Source: Micropterus salmoides
Lineage: Eukaryota > Chordata > Actinopteri > Centrarchiformes > Centrarchidae
Length of the DNA: 64,000 nt
Assembly (NCBI RefSeq): GCF_014851395.1
Contig: NW_024040040.1
Span: 21,681,000-21,744,999, forward strand
Reading direction: 5' to 3'
The notes below the pieces were generated by a model that was not told where the DNA came from, did not search any database, and saw only the letters and a program-made list of their open reading frames with translations. Below are positions 43,309-57,264 of the stretch, piece by piece. Numbering within the stretch: position 1 is the stretch's first letter; each line of letters opens with the position of its first letter. Both the position numbers and the translations under genes were made by a program.

Positions 43309-45311
43309 TTAAAGCTGCAAGCAGCGTTGGGCGGGCCCTCGCACTTATAAGCGCGTCCGCGTGTGAGCCGGCCGAGTTGCATATTCTGGAGCTCTGCCGG
43401 TGCGGCTGTGAATTTGCTACGCGGTTCCGACGCCGCATGAAGGTGTTATATGTCACTTCCTGTGTCCCCTATGTGGAGCTACATAGCACTTGCCGCTATG
43501 AATATAAATCGGTATTGGCGTGTAGATGTCTGCGGGGTGGGAGAGTTATCAAGCACGTAAAGTTTGTTTCAGATGTGAGCATGTACACTGAACAATAATG
43601 TACCCAAACAATAAAATAAATTCCTTTTATATTTCCCTGCCTTGTTGTTTATGTGTACATACAGAGGAAGAATGTGAGAACAGCACACATTTCATCGTTA
43701 CTGTGTGTTAGAGCATGGGAGAACAGTGGATACTTTTAATACAGCCCACACCCCTAATACTGTGTAACTATAACAAGTAGAGAACAGAAGAAAAAGATGT
43801 TCTTTCTTTACAACTGTCTGCATAGCTTATTCATATTGTGTAATGAATGAAAATAAATAGGCCTACTAGGCTCCTCTCTACTTTGACATTTAAGATTAGC
43901 TGGTTTGATCCACCTTCATACACATGTGACATTACTGTACAACTTGAGAAAGGTGAGTTGTTTTCTGCTCCAGCCTGCCTAAAAGAAAAGCGTTTTTGGG
44001 ATTAAATGGACTTTATTAGCTGCTGCAGTGCAGGATGAATCAGAATAGACCCATTTCTCACCTTATTATTCTAAATCATGCAACGAAGAAGAAGAAATGC
44101 ATAATAAATCCTGGGACAAAATCTGTCCACAGCATGTAGTCTGATGAACAAGACTTGTGTTATAGCTGACTTGGGCAGTGAAATGTTTAATTTTTTTAAT
44201 TCATGTGGTCATAGTTGTCCACAACTCAAATCAGAATATAAGAAGAAATGTTTTATACCACCTCAAGAAGGCTTCCTATCAGAAAGTTAGGAAGGTATTT
44301 CAAATGTACAACTGCAGTACTTAATTCTAAGTAAAGTAATTTCCCTGACATTACTGTGTTACGCATGTAACAGGTTTGATACTTCCTGTGAGTATAATCC
44401 AATCAGTCTTATTTTCATACTGTATATCCGTTGTGTAATTTGATAAATTGTGTTGTATGTGGTGCTCGCATCGGGTACTACTTAGACTTCATTGCCCTCT
44501 TCAGAGAACACTCTGACTGCAACATGCGTCTTTGTAAAGAGAGAAACGGACAGAAAAAGTCTCTAACTCTGCCTGTCAGCTCGCTCTGCTCCGTTAAAAC
44601 TGAATTTACCATACAGAATTGAATACGAGTGCACTCCAGATTTAGCTGCAGCCAGCTGACCGTGTGCTTCTCCCTATACCGCAGTTCTGTGTCCATGCAT
44701 GCAGCAAACTGAAAGCACTGTCTGTCAGAGCGTCTACGTGAAAAGAGAAGGAAGACATTGCTGGTAGTATTGTCTTCAGAGTTGTTAAACACCTCAGCGC
44801 ACTGAAGGAAGCCATCTGACTGTGTGAGGGGCAAGATCGTTGATGTCTGCAGGCAGAGTAGGAGCTCTCCTGTCTGACTGGTCCACCAATAGCAGAGAAG
44901 ATGACCCCTTGAGACACAGCCCCTCCTCATTTGCATAATGAGGCAGAAATGCATACAAAATTTAAAAAGGACAGGCAGAAATAAATACCATGGGTGAAAA
45001 TAAATAAGGTAAAAAATACAAAGGAAGAATAAAACAGACAAAAATATTAAAACACACACATAAATAAATATTAAAAAAATTAGTAATAAATAAAGTTGAA
45101 GATTATAATAAATAAATAAGGTAATTATAACAAAGGTGAATAAGTAAAGGCACTAATTAAAATATATACATTTATGTCTCCTTGTATAATTTAATTACTA
45201 CCTACATTTATTTATTTACTTTATTTTTTTGTGTATTTAATTGGATGCTTATTTATTTATTGAGCATTTATTTATTTCTGTATTTATTTCTGACTGTGTC
45301 AGGATCGGTCC
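43309..45311 (+). mobile_element. 4-kb unit 4, cut by assembly gap
   Basis: Complete head and middle segment up to GGATCGGTCC. The assembly then breaks into Ns, so no monomers are present. It starts the 20-kb head-to-tail array. Confidence 0.85.
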
Positions 45312-45811
45312 NNNNNNNNNNNNNNNNNNNNNNNNNNNNNNNNNNNNNNNNNNNNNNNNNNNNNNNNNNNNNNNNNNNNNNNNNNNNNNNNNNNNNNNNN
45401 NNNNNNNNNNNNNNNNNNNNNNNNNNNNNNNNNNNNNNNNNNNNNNNNNNNNNNNNNNNNNNNNNNNNNNNNNNNNNNNNNNNNNNNNNNNNNNNNNNNN
45501 NNNNNNNNNNNNNNNNNNNNNNNNNNNNNNNNNNNNNNNNNNNNNNNNNNNNNNNNNNNNNNNNNNNNNNNNNNNNNNNNNNNNNNNNNNNNNNNNNNNN
45601 NNNNNNNNNNNNNNNNNNNNNNNNNNNNNNNNNNNNNNNNNNNNNNNNNNNNNNNNNNNNNNNNNNNNNNNNNNNNNNNNNNNNNNNNNNNNNNNNNNNN
45701 NNNNNNNNNNNNNNNNNNNNNNNNNNNNNNNNNNNNNNNNNNNNNNNNNNNNNNNNNNNNNNNNNNNNNNNNNNNNNNNNNNNNNNNNNNNNNNNNNNNN
45801 NNNNNNNNNNN
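45312..45811. other. Assembly gap, exactly 500 N
   Basis: 500 unknown bases. The sequence before it is at unit offset about 2000 and the sequence after it at offset about 420, so the missing DNA must be about 2.3 kb or more if units are complete. Open frames across the N run are artefacts. Confidence 0.99.
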
Positions 45812-48800
45812 TACTTTTATACAGCCCACACCCCTAATACTGTGTAACTATAACAGTAGAGAACAGAAGAAAAAGATGTTCTTTCGTTACAACTGTCTGC
45901 ATAGCTTATTCATATTGTGTAATGAATGAAAATAAATAGGCCTACTAGGCTCCTCTCTACTTTGACATTTAAGATTAGCTTGTTTGATCCACCTTCATAC
46001 ACATGTGACATTACTGTACAACTTGAGAAAGGTGAGTTGTTTTCTGCTCCAGCCTGCCAAAAGAAAAGCGTTTTGGGATTAAATGGACTTTATTAGCTGC
46101 TGCAGCTGCAGGATGAACTCAGAACAGACCCATTTCTCACCTTATTATTCAAAATCATGCAACGAGAGAAGAAATGCATAAAATCTGGGACAAAATCTGT
46201 CCACAAATACTGTACAGCATGTAGCTGATGAACAAGATTGTTTATAGCTGACTTGGGCAGTGAAATGTTTAATTTTTTTAATTCATGTGGTTCTATTGTC
46301 CACAACTCAAATCAGAATATAGAAGAATGTTTTATACCACCTCAAGAAGGCTTCCTATCAGAAAGGTAGGAAGTATTTCAAATGTACAACTGCAGTACTA
46401 ATCTAAGTAAAGTAATTTCCCTGACATTTTTGTGTTACTTTACTTTAATAGACATGTAACAGGTTTTATACTTCCTGTGAGATAATCCAATCAACTTATT
46501 TTCATACTGTATATCCGTTGTGTAATTTGAAATTTGTTGTATGTCGTGCTCGCATCTCAGAGAAGACTATGACTGCAACATGCGTCTTTGTAAAGAGAGA
46601 AACGGACAGAAAAAGTCTCTAACTCTGCCTGTCAGCTCGCTCTGCTCCGTTAAAACTGAATTTACCATACAGAATTGAATACGAGTGCACTCCAGATTTA
46701 GCTGCAGCAGCGACCGTGTGCTTCTCCCTATACGCAGTCTGTGTCCATGCATGCAGCAAACTGAAAGCACTGTCTGTCGGAGCGTCTACGTGAAAAGAGA
46801 AGGAAGAAATTGCTGGAGTATGTCTTCAGAGTTGTTAAACACCTCAGCGCACTGAAGGAAGCCATCTGACTGTGTGAGGGGCAAGATCGTTGATGTCTGC
46901 AGGCAGAGTAGGAGCTCTCCTGTCTGACTGGTCCACCAATAGCAAGAAGATGACCCCTTGAGACACAGCCCCTCCTCATTTGCATAATGAGGCAGAAATG
47001 CATACAAAAATTTAAAAAGACAGGCAAAATAAATACCATGGGTGAAAATAAATAAGGTAAATAAATACAAAGGAAGAATAAAAACAGACAAAAATATAAA
47101 ACACACACATAAAATAAATACATTAAAAAATTAGTAATAAATAAAGTTGAATAAACAAATAAGGTAATTATAACAAAGGTGAATAAGTAAAGGCACTAAT
47201 TAAAATATATACATTTATGTCTCCTTGTATAATTTAATTACTACCTACATTTATTTATTTACTTTATTTTTTTGTGTATTTAATTGGATGCTTATTTATT
47301 TATTGAGCATTTATTTATTTCTGTATTATTTCTGACTGTGTCAGGATCGGTCCTCCATAACGGGGTGGGAGAGTTATCAAGCACGTAAAGTTTGGTTCAG
47401 ATGTGAGCATGTACACTGAAGTTACAACAACTTCCTGTGTCATGGCGAAGACTTGATCTTGACGCCACGCCACGGACACGCCCATTGACGAAAACTCGCA
47501 AATAGCACAACTTTTCATCTTCAATGCCTTTAGAAGGCACAGCACAATTTGAGTCGGTCGGACTAAATCCCTAGGAGGAGTTCGTTAAAGTACGAAGTGT
47601 GTAAATCATCCAAATTTGACGTAAAATTCAAATGGCCGACTTCCTGTTGATTTTAGGCATCGCTCCAAGAGGCTTTTTTGTGCGTCTGGACAAGATACAC
47701 GTACCACAGAAATTCGTGCACGTAGGTGAAACGTGCGGGGGGGCTGCTTCGTTAAAAGTCACTTCCTGTTGCCAGCAGGTGGCGCTAGGACTGTGGGTGA
47801 ATGTCAGCATGTACATGTGTTCAGGGCGGGACTCTCATCCTACATGTACAGTTTGGTCCAGATGTGAGCATGTACACTGAAGTTACGACAACTTCCGTGT
47901 CATGGCGAAGAGCTGATCTTTGACGCCACGCCACGGACACGCCCATTGACGAAAACTTGCAAATAGCACAACTTTTCATCTTCAATGCCTTTAGAAGGCA
48001 CAGCACAAATTTGAGGTCGGTCGGACTAAATCCCTAGGAGGAGTTCGTTAAAGTACGAAGTGTGTAAATCATCCAAAATTTGACGTAAAATTCAAAATGG
48101 CCGACTTCCTGTTGGGTTTAGGCTATGGCTCCAAGAGCTTTTTTGTGCGTCTGGACAAGATACACGTACCACAGAAAATTCGTGCACGTAGGTGAAACGT
48201 GCGGCGGGGGCTGCTTCGTTAAAGGTCACTTTCTGTTGCCAGCAGGTGGCGCTATGACTGTGGGTGAATGTCGGCATGTACATGTGTTCAGGGCGGGACT
48301 CTCATCCTACATGTACAGTTTGGTCCAGATGTGAGCATGTACACTGAAGTTACAACAACTTCCTGTTTCATTGCGAATCATCGACGCCACGGACACGCCC
48401 ATTGACGAAAACGCGCAAATAGCACAACTTTTCATCGTCAATGCCTTTAGAAGGCACAGCAGAAATTTGACGTCGATCCGACTAAATCCCTAGGAGGAGT
48501 CGTTAAAGTACGAAGTGTGTAAATCATCCAAAATGGCCATAAAATTCAAAATGGCCGACTTCCTGTTGACTTTAGGCTATGGGTTCTTGAGGCTTTTTTG
48601 TGCGTCTTGATACGATACATGTCCCCAGAAAATTTCGTACATGTAGGTTGAACGTGAACGAGGGGCTAATTTTTCCAATTTTCTAGGTGGCGCTAGCGAG
48701 TCATTTTGCCACGCCCATGTGCGAAACTTGTAGAATACGAAATTTTTCACCGGTTCTGACATGTTTGCAAATTTTGGTGAGTTTTCGAGTATGTTTAGGC

Positions 48801-48848
48801 CATGTCATTTGGGCTACTTTGCAGAAAAAAAAAAAAAAAAATAAAAAA
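45812..48848 (+). mobile_element. 4-kb unit 5, 5'-cut, tail-less
   Basis: It begins inside the head region after the gap, then has the middle segment, two monomers (cores at 47772 and 48239), the terminal monomer and poly-A, which joins directly to the next head without a tail. It carries many single-base deletions relative to other units, especially before 47.7 kb. Confidence 0.85.
47772..48254 (+). promoter_or_regulatory. Two CTCF-like sites, forward, unit 5
   Basis: Cores lie at 47772-47787 and 48239-48254, 467 bp apart. The first is followed by GGACTG instead of TGACTG. Confidence 0.58.
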
Positions 48849-51800
48849 TTAAAGCTGCAAGCAGCGTTGGGCGGGCCCTCGCACTTGTAAGCGCGTCGCG
48901 CGTGAGCCGGCCGAGTTGCACATTCTGGAGCTCTGCCGGTGCGGCTGTGAATTTCCTACGCGGTTCCGACGCCGCATGAAGGTGCTATATGTCACTTCCT
49001 GTGTCCCCTATGTGGAGCTACATAGCACTTGCCGCTATGAATATAAATCGGTATTGGTGTGTAGATGTCTGCGGGGTGGGAGAGTTATCAAGCACGTAAA
49101 GTTTGTTTCAGATGTGACATGTACACTGAACAATAATGTACCCAAACAATAAAATAAATTCCTTATATTTCCCTGCCTTGTTGTTTATGTGTACATACAG
49201 AGGAAGAATGTGAGAACAGCACACATTTCATCGTTACTGTGTGTTAGAGCATGGGAGAACAGTGGATACTTTTAATACAGCCCACACCCCTAATACTGTG
49301 TAACTATAACAAGTAGAGAACAGAAGAAAAAGATGTTCTTTCTTTACAACTGTCTGCATAGCTTATTCATATTGTGTAATGAATGAAAATAAATAGGCCT
49401 ACTAGGCTCCTCTCTACTTTGACATTTAAGATTAGCTTGTTTGATCCACCTTCATACACATGTGACATTACTGTACAACTTGAGAAAGGTGAGTTGTTTT
49501 CTGCTCCAGCCTGCCTAAAAGAAAAGCGTTTTTGGGATTAAATGGACTTTATTAGCTGCTGCAGTGCAGGATGAACTCAGAATAGACCCATTTCTCACCT
49601 TATTATTCTAAATCATGCAACGAAGAAGAAGAAATGCATAATAAATCCTGGGACAAAATCTGTCCACAAATACTGTACAGCATGTAGTCTGATGAACAAG
49701 ACTTGTGTTATAGCTGACTTGGGCAGTGAAATGTTTAATTTTTTTAATTCATGTGGTCATAGTTGTCCACAACTCAAATCAGAATATAAGAAGAAATGTT
49801 TTATACCACCTCAAGAAGGCTTCCTATCAGAAAGGTAGGAAGGTATTTCAAATGTACAACTGCAGTACTTAAATCTAAGTAAAGTAATTTCCCTGACATT
49901 TTTGTGTTACTTTACTTTAATAGACCATGTAAGTTTTATACTTCCTGTGAGTATAATCCAATCAATCTTATTTTCATACTGTATATCCGTTGTGTAATTT
50001 GATAAATTGTGTTGTATGTCGTGCTCGCATCTCAGAGAAGACTCTGACTGCAACATGCGTCTTTGTAAAGAGAGAAACGGACAGAAAAAGTCTCTAACTC
50101 TGCCTGTCAGCTCGCTCTGCTCCGTTAAAACTGAATTTACCATACAGAATTGAATACGAGTGCACTCCAGATTTAGCTGCAGCCAGCTGACCGTGTGCTT
50201 CTCCCTATACCGCAGTTCTGTGTCCATGCATGCAGCAAACTGAAAGCACTGTCTGTCGGAGCGTCTACGTGAAAAGAGAAGGAAGACATTGCTGGTAGTA
50301 TTGTCTTCAGAGTTGTTAAACACCTCAGCGCACTGAAGGAAGCCATCTGACTGTGTGAGGGGCAAGATCGTTGATGTCTGCAGGCAGAGTAGGAGCTCTC
50401 CTGTCTGACTGGTCCACCAATAGCAGAGAAGATGACCCCTTGAGACACAGCCCCTCCTCATTTGCATAATGAGGCAGAAATGCATACAAAAATTTAAAAA
50501 GACAGGCAGAAATAAATACCATGGGTGAAAATAAATAAGGTAAATAAATACAAAGGAAGAATAAAACAGACAAAAATATTAAAACAACACATAAATAAAT
50601 ACATTAAAAAAATTAGTAATAAATAAAGTTGAATAAACAAATAAGGTAATTATAACAAAGGTGAATAAGTAAAGGCACTAATTAAAATATATACATTTAT
50701 GTCTCCTTGTATAATTTAATTACTACCTACATTTATTTATTTACTTTATTTTTTTGTGTATTTAATTGGATGCTTATTTATTTATTGAGCATTTATTTAT
50801 TTCTGTATTTATTTCTGACTGTGTCAGGATCGGTCCTCCATAGCGGGGTGGGAGAGTTATCAAGCACGTAAAGTTTGGTTCAGATGTGAGCATGTACACT
50901 GAAGTTACAACAACTTCCTGTGTCATGGCGAAGACTTGATCTCTGACGCCACGCCACGGACACCCCATTGACGAAAACTCGCAAATAGCACAACTTTTCA
51001 TCTTCAATGCCTTTAGAAGGCACAGCACAAATTTGAAGTCGGTCGGACTAAATCCCTAGGAGGAGTTCGTTAAAGTACGAAGTGTGTAAATCATCCAAAA
51101 TTTGACGTAAAATTCAAAATGGCCGACTTCCTGTTGTTTAGGGCATCGCTCCAAGAGGCTTTTTTGTGCGTCTGGACAAGATACACGTACCACAGAAAAT
51201 TCGTGCACGTAGGTAAACGTGCGGCGGGGGCTGCTTCGTTAAAAGTCACTTCCTGTTGCCAGCAGGTGGCGCTATGACTGTGGGTGAATGTCAGCATGTA
51301 CATGTGTTCAGGGCGGGACTCTCATCCTACATGTACAGTTTGGTCCAGATGTGAGCATGTACACTGAAGTTACGACAACTTCCGTGTCATGGCGAAGAGC
51401 TGATCTTTGACGCCACGCCACGGACACGCCCATTGACGAAAACTTGCAAATAGCACAACTTTTCATCTTCAATGCCTTTAGAAGGCACAGCACAAATTTG
51501 AGGTCGGTCGGACTAAATCCCTAGGAGGAGTTCGTTAAAGTACGAAGTGTGTAAATCATCCAAAATTTGACGTAAAATTCAAAATGGCCGACTTCCTGTT
51601 GATTTAGGCTATGGCTCCAAGAGGCTTTTTTGTGCGTCTGGACAAGATACACGTACCACAGAAAATTCGTGCACGTAGGTGAAACGTGCGGCGGGGGCTG
51701 CTTCGTTAAAGGTCACTTTCTGTTGCCAGCAGGTGGCGCTATGACTGTGGGTGAATGTCGGCATGTACATGTGTTCAGGGCGGGACTCTCATCCTACATG

Positions 51801-52312
51801 TACAGTTTGGTCCAGATGTGAGCATGTACACTGAAGTTACAACAACTTCCTGTTTCATGCGAATCATCGACGCCACGGACACGCCCATTGACGAAAACGC
51901 AAATAGCACAACTTTTCATCGTCAATGCCTTTAGAAGGCACAGCAGAAATTTGACGTCGATCCGACTAAATCCCTAGGAGGAGTTCGTTAAAGTACGAAG
52001 TGTGTAAATCATCCAAAAATGGCCATAAAATTCAAAATGGCCGACTTCCTGTTGACTTTAGGCTATGGGTTCTTGAGGCTTTTTTGTGCGTCTTGATACG
52101 ATACATGTCCCCAGAAAATTTCGTACATGTAGGTTGAACGTGAACGAGGGGCTAATCATTTCCAATTTTCTAGGTGGCGCTAGCGAGTCATTTTGCCACG
52201 CCCATGTGCGAAACTTGTAGAATACGAAATTTTTCACCGGTTCTGACATGTTTGCAAATTTTGGTGAGTTTTCGAGTATGTTTAGGCCATGTCATTTGGG
52301 CCTACTTTGCAG

Positions 52313-52342
<30 letters not shown>
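48849..52342 (+). mobile_element. 4-kb unit 6 (3494 bp, two monomers, tail-less)
   Basis: Head, middle segment with CCAAT (50417-50421) and ATTTGCAT (50460-50467), two 467-bp monomers, terminal monomer, and a long poly-A joined straight to the next head. It is one monomer shorter than units 7 and 8. Confidence 0.87.
51259..51741 (+). promoter_or_regulatory. Two CTCF-like sites, forward, unit 6
   Basis: Cores lie at 51259-51274 and 51726-51741, spacing 467 bp. Motif match only. Confidence 0.6.
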
Positions 52343-52344
<2 letters not shown>

Positions 52345-55300
52345 AAAGCTGCAAGCAGCGTTGGGCGGGCCCTCGCACTTGTAAGCGCGTCCGCGCGTGA
52401 GCCGGCCGAGTTGCATATTCTGGAGCTCTGCCGGTGCGGCTGTGAATTTCCTACGCGGTTCCGACGCCGCATGAAGGTGCTATATGTCACTTCCTGTGTC
52501 CCCTATGTGGAGCTACATAGCACTTGCCGCTATGAATATAAATCGGTATTGCGTGTAGATGTCTGCGGGGTGGGAGAGTTATCAAGCACGTAAAGTTTGT
52601 TTCAGATGTGAGCATGTACACTGAACAATAATGTACCCAAACAATAAAATAAATTCCTTTTATATTTCCCTGCCTTGTTGTTTATGTGTACATACAGAGG
52701 AAGAATGTGAGAACAGCACACATTTCATCGTTACTGTGTGTTAGAGCATGGGAGAACAGTGGATACTTTTAATACAGCCCACACCCCTAATACTGTGTAA
52801 CTATAACAAGTAGAGAACAGAAGAAAAAGATGTTCTTTCTTTACAACTGTCTGCATAGCTTATTCATATTGTGTAATGAATGAAAATAAATAGGCCTACT
52901 AGGCTCCTCTCTACTTTGACATTTAAGATTAGCTTGTTTGATCCACCTTCATACACATGTGACATTACTGTACAACTTGAGAAAGGTGAGTTGTTTTCTG
53001 CTCCAGCCTGCCTAAAAGAAAAGCGTTTTTGGGATTAAATGGACTTTATTAGCTGCTGCAGTGCAGGATGAACTCAGAATAGACCCATTTCTCACCTTAT
53101 TATTCTAAATCATGCAACGAAGAAGAAGAAATGCATAAAAATCCTGGGACAAAATCTGTACACAGCATGTAGTCTGATGACAAGACTTGTGTTATAGCTG
53201 ACTTGGGCAGTGAAATGTTTTTTTAATTCATGTGGTCATAGTTGTCCACAACTCAAATCAGAATATAAGAAGAAATGTTTTATACCACCTCAAGAAGGCT
53301 TCCTATCAGAAAGGTAGGAAGGTATTTCAAATGTACAACTGCAGTACTTAAATCTAAGTAAAGTAATTTCCCTGACTTACTGTGTTACGCATGTAAGAGG
53401 TTTTATACTTCCTGTGAGTATAATCCAATCAATCTTATTTTCATACTGTATATCCGTTGTGTAATTTGATAAATTGTGTTGTATGTGTGCTGCATCGCTT
53501 CAGCTCTCAGAGAAGACTCTGACTGCAACATGCGTCTTTGTAAAGAGAGAAACGGACAGAAAAAGTCTCTAACTCTGCCTGTCAGCTCGCTCTGCTCCGT
53601 TAAAACTGAATTTACCATACAGAATTGAATACGAGTGCACTCCAGATTTAGCTGCAGCCAGCTGACCGTGTGCTTCTCCCTATACCGCAGTTCTGTGTCC
53701 ATGCATGCAGCAAACTGAAAGCACTGTCTGTCGGAGCGTCTACGTGAAAAGAGAAGGAAGACATTGCTGGTAGTATTGTCTTCAGAGTTGTTAAACACCT
53801 CAGCGCACTGAAGGAAGCCATCTGACTGTGTGAGGGGCAAGATCGTTGATGTCTGCAGGCAGAGTAGGAGCTCTCCTGTCTGACTGGTCCACCAATAGCA
53901 GAGAAGATGACCCCTTGAGACACAGCCCCTCCTCATTTGCATAATGAGGCAGAAATGCATACAAAAATTTAAAAAGACAGGCAGAAATAAATACCATGGG
54001 TGAAAATAAATAAGGTAAATAAATACAAAGGAAGAATAAAACAGACAAAAATATTAAAACACACATAAATAAATACATTAAAAAAATTAGTAATAAATAA
54101 AGTTGAATAAACAAATAAGGTAATTATAACAAAGGTGAATAAGTAAAGGCACTAATTAAAATATACATTTATGTCTCCTTGTATAATTTAATTACTACCT
54201 ACATTTATTTATTTACTTTATTTTTTGTGTATTTAATTGGATGCTTATTTATTTATTGAGCATTATTTATTTCTGTATTTATTTCTGACTGTGTCAGGAT
54301 CGGTCCTCCATACGGGGTGGGAGAGTTATCAAGCACGTAAAGTTTGGTTCAGATGTGAGCATGTACACTGAAGTTACAACAACTTCCTGTGTCATGGCGA
54401 AGACTTGATCTCTGACGCCACGCCACGGACACACCCATTGACGAAAACTCGCAAATAGCACAACTTTTCATCTTCAATGCCTTTAGAAGGCACAGCACAA
54501 ATTTGAAGTCGGTCGGACTAAATCCCTAGGAGGAGTTCGTTAAAGTACGAAGTGTGTAAATCATCCAAAATTTGACGTAAAATTCAAAATGGCCGACTTC
54601 CTGTTGATTTTAGGGCATCGCTCCAAGAGGCTTTTTTGTGCGTCTGGACAAGATACACGTACCACAGAAAATTCGTGCACGTAGGTAAAACGCGGGGGGG
54701 CTGCTTCGTTAAAAGTCACTTCCTGTTGCCAGCAGGTGGCGCTATGACTGGTGAATGTCAGCATGTACATGTGTTCAGGGCGGGACTCTCATCCTACATG
54801 TACAGTTTGGTCCAGATGTGAGCATGTACACTGAAGTTACGACAACTTCCGTGTCATGGCGAAGAGTTGATCTTTGACGCCACGCCACGGACACGCCCAT
54901 TGACGAAAACTTGCAAATAGCACAACTTTTCATCTTCAATGCCTTTAGAAGGCACAGCACAAATTTGAGGTCGGTCGGACTAAATCCCTAGGAGGAGTTC
55001 GTTAAAGTACGAAGTGTGTAAATCATCCAAAATTTGACGTAAAATTCAAAATGGCCGACTTCCTGTTGTTTAGGCATCGCTCCAAGAGGCTTTTTTGTGC
55101 GTCTGGACAAGATACACGTACCACAGAAAATTCGTGCACGTAGGTAAAACGTGCGGCGGGGGCTGCTTCGTTAAAAGTCACTTCCTGTTGCCAGCAGGTG
55201 GCGCTATGACTGTGGGTGAATGTCAGCATGTACATGTGTTCAGGGCGGGACTCTCATCCTACATGTACAGTTTGGTCCAGATGTGAGCATGTACACTGAA

Positions 55301-56240
55301 GTTACGACAACTTCCGTGTCATGGCGAAGAGTGATCTTTGACGCCACGCCACGGACACGCCCATTGACGAAAACTTGCAAATAGCACAACTTTTCATCTT
55401 CAATGCCTTTAGAAGGCACAGCAAAATTTGAGGTCGGTCGGACTAAATCCCTAGGAGGAGTTCGTTAAAGTACGAAGTGTGTAAATCATCCAAAATTTGA
55501 CGTAAAATTCAAAATGGCCGACTTCCTGTTGGGTTTAGGCTATGGCTCCAAGAGACTTTTTTGTGCGTCTGGACAAGATACACGTACCACAGAAAATTCG
55601 TGCACGTAGGTGAAACGTGCGGCGGGGGCTGCTTCGTTAAAGGTCACTTTCTGTTGCCAGCAGGTGGCGCTATGACTGTGGGTGAATGTCGGCATGTACA
55701 TGTGTTCAGGGCGGGACTCTCATCCTACATGTACAGTTTGGTCCAGATGTGAGCATGTACACTGAAGTTACAACAACTTCCTGTTTCATGCGAATCATCG
55801 ACGCCACGGACACGCCCATTGACGAAAACGCGCAAATAGCACAACTTTTCATCGTCAATGCCTTTAGAAGGCACAGCAGAAATTTGACGTCGATCCGACT
55901 AAATCCCTAGGAGGAGTTCGTTAAAGTACGAAGTGTGTAAATCATCCAAAAATGGCCATAAAATTCAAAATGGCCGACTTCCTGTTGACTTTAGGCTATG
56001 GGTTCTTGAGGCTTTTTTGTGCGTCTTGATGATACATGTCCCCAGAAAATTTCGTACATGTAGGTTGAACGTGAACGAGGGGCTAATTTTCCAATTTTCT
56101 AGGTGGCGCTAGCGAGTCATTTTGCACGCCCATGTGCGAAACTTGTAGAATACGAAATTTTTCACCGGTTCTGACATGTTTGCAAATTTTGGTGAGTTTT
56201 CGAGTATGTTTAGGCCATGTCATTTGGGCCTACTTTGCAG

Positions 56241-56275
<35 letters not shown>

Positions 56276-56309
56276 ATCCGAGCAATTCAATAGCGTGCTC
56301 GGGCCCTAA
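52343..56309 (+). mobile_element. 4-kb unit 7 (three monomers, damaged tail)
   Basis: Complete head, middle segment, three monomers, terminal monomer and poly-A. The tail is reduced: it lacks the left hairpin arm (GGGACCTCGCACG) and reads CAATAGCGTGCTCGGGCCC before CTAA, then joins the next head. Confidence 0.87.
54729..55672 (+). promoter_or_regulatory. Three CTCF-like sites, forward, unit 7
   Basis: Cores lie at 54729-54744, 55191-55206 and 55657-55672. Spacing is 462 and 466 bp because of small deletions. Confidence 0.6.
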
Positions 56310-57264
56310 TTAAAGCTGCAAGCAGCGTTGGGCGGGCCCTCGCACTTGTAAGCGCGTCCGCGCGTGAGCCGGCCGAGTTGCATATTCTGGAGCTCTGCCG
56401 GTGCGGCTGTGAATTTCCTACGCGGTTCCGACGCCGCATGAAGGTGCTATATGTCACTTCCTGTGTCCCCTATGTGGAGCTACATAGCACTTGCCGCTAT
56501 GAATATAAATCGGTATTGGTGTAGATGTCTGCGGGGTGGGAGAGTTATCAAGCACGTAAAGTTTGTTTCAGATGTGACATGTACACTGAACAATAATGTA
56601 CCCAAACAATAAAATAAATTCCTTTTATATTTCCCTGCCTTGTTGTTTATGTGTACATACAGAGGAAGAATGTGAGAACAGCACATTTCATCGTTACTGT
56701 GTGTTAGAGCATGGGAGAACAGTGGATACTTTTAATACAGCCCACACCCCTAATACTGTGTAACTATAACAAGTAGAGAACAGAAGAAAAAGATGTTCTT
56801 TCTTTACAACTGTCTGCATAGCTTATTCATATGTGTAATGAATGAAATAAATAGGCCTACTAGGCTCCTCTCTACTTTGACATTTAAGATTAGCTTGTTT
56901 GATCCACCTTCATACACATGTGACATTACTGTACAACTTGAGAAAGGTGAGTTGTTTTCTGCTCCAGCCTGCCTAAAAGAAAAGCGTTTTTGGGATTAAA
57001 TGGACTTTATTAGCTGCTGCAGTGCAGGATGAACTCAGAATAGACCCATTTCTCACCTTATTATTCTAAATCATGCAACGAAGAAGAAGAAATGCATAAT
57101 AAATCCTGGGACAAAATCTGTCCACAAATACTGTACAGCATGTAGTCTGATGAACAAGACTTGTGTTATAGCTGACTTGGGCAGTGAAATGTTTTTTTTA
57201 ATTCATGTGGTCATAGTTGTCCACAACTCAAATCAGAATATAAGAAGAAATGTTTTATACCACC

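Noticed and set aside
45182..45847. Long open frames of about 176-221 codons across the gap.
   Set aside because: They consist of Ns. Absence of stops is an artefact.
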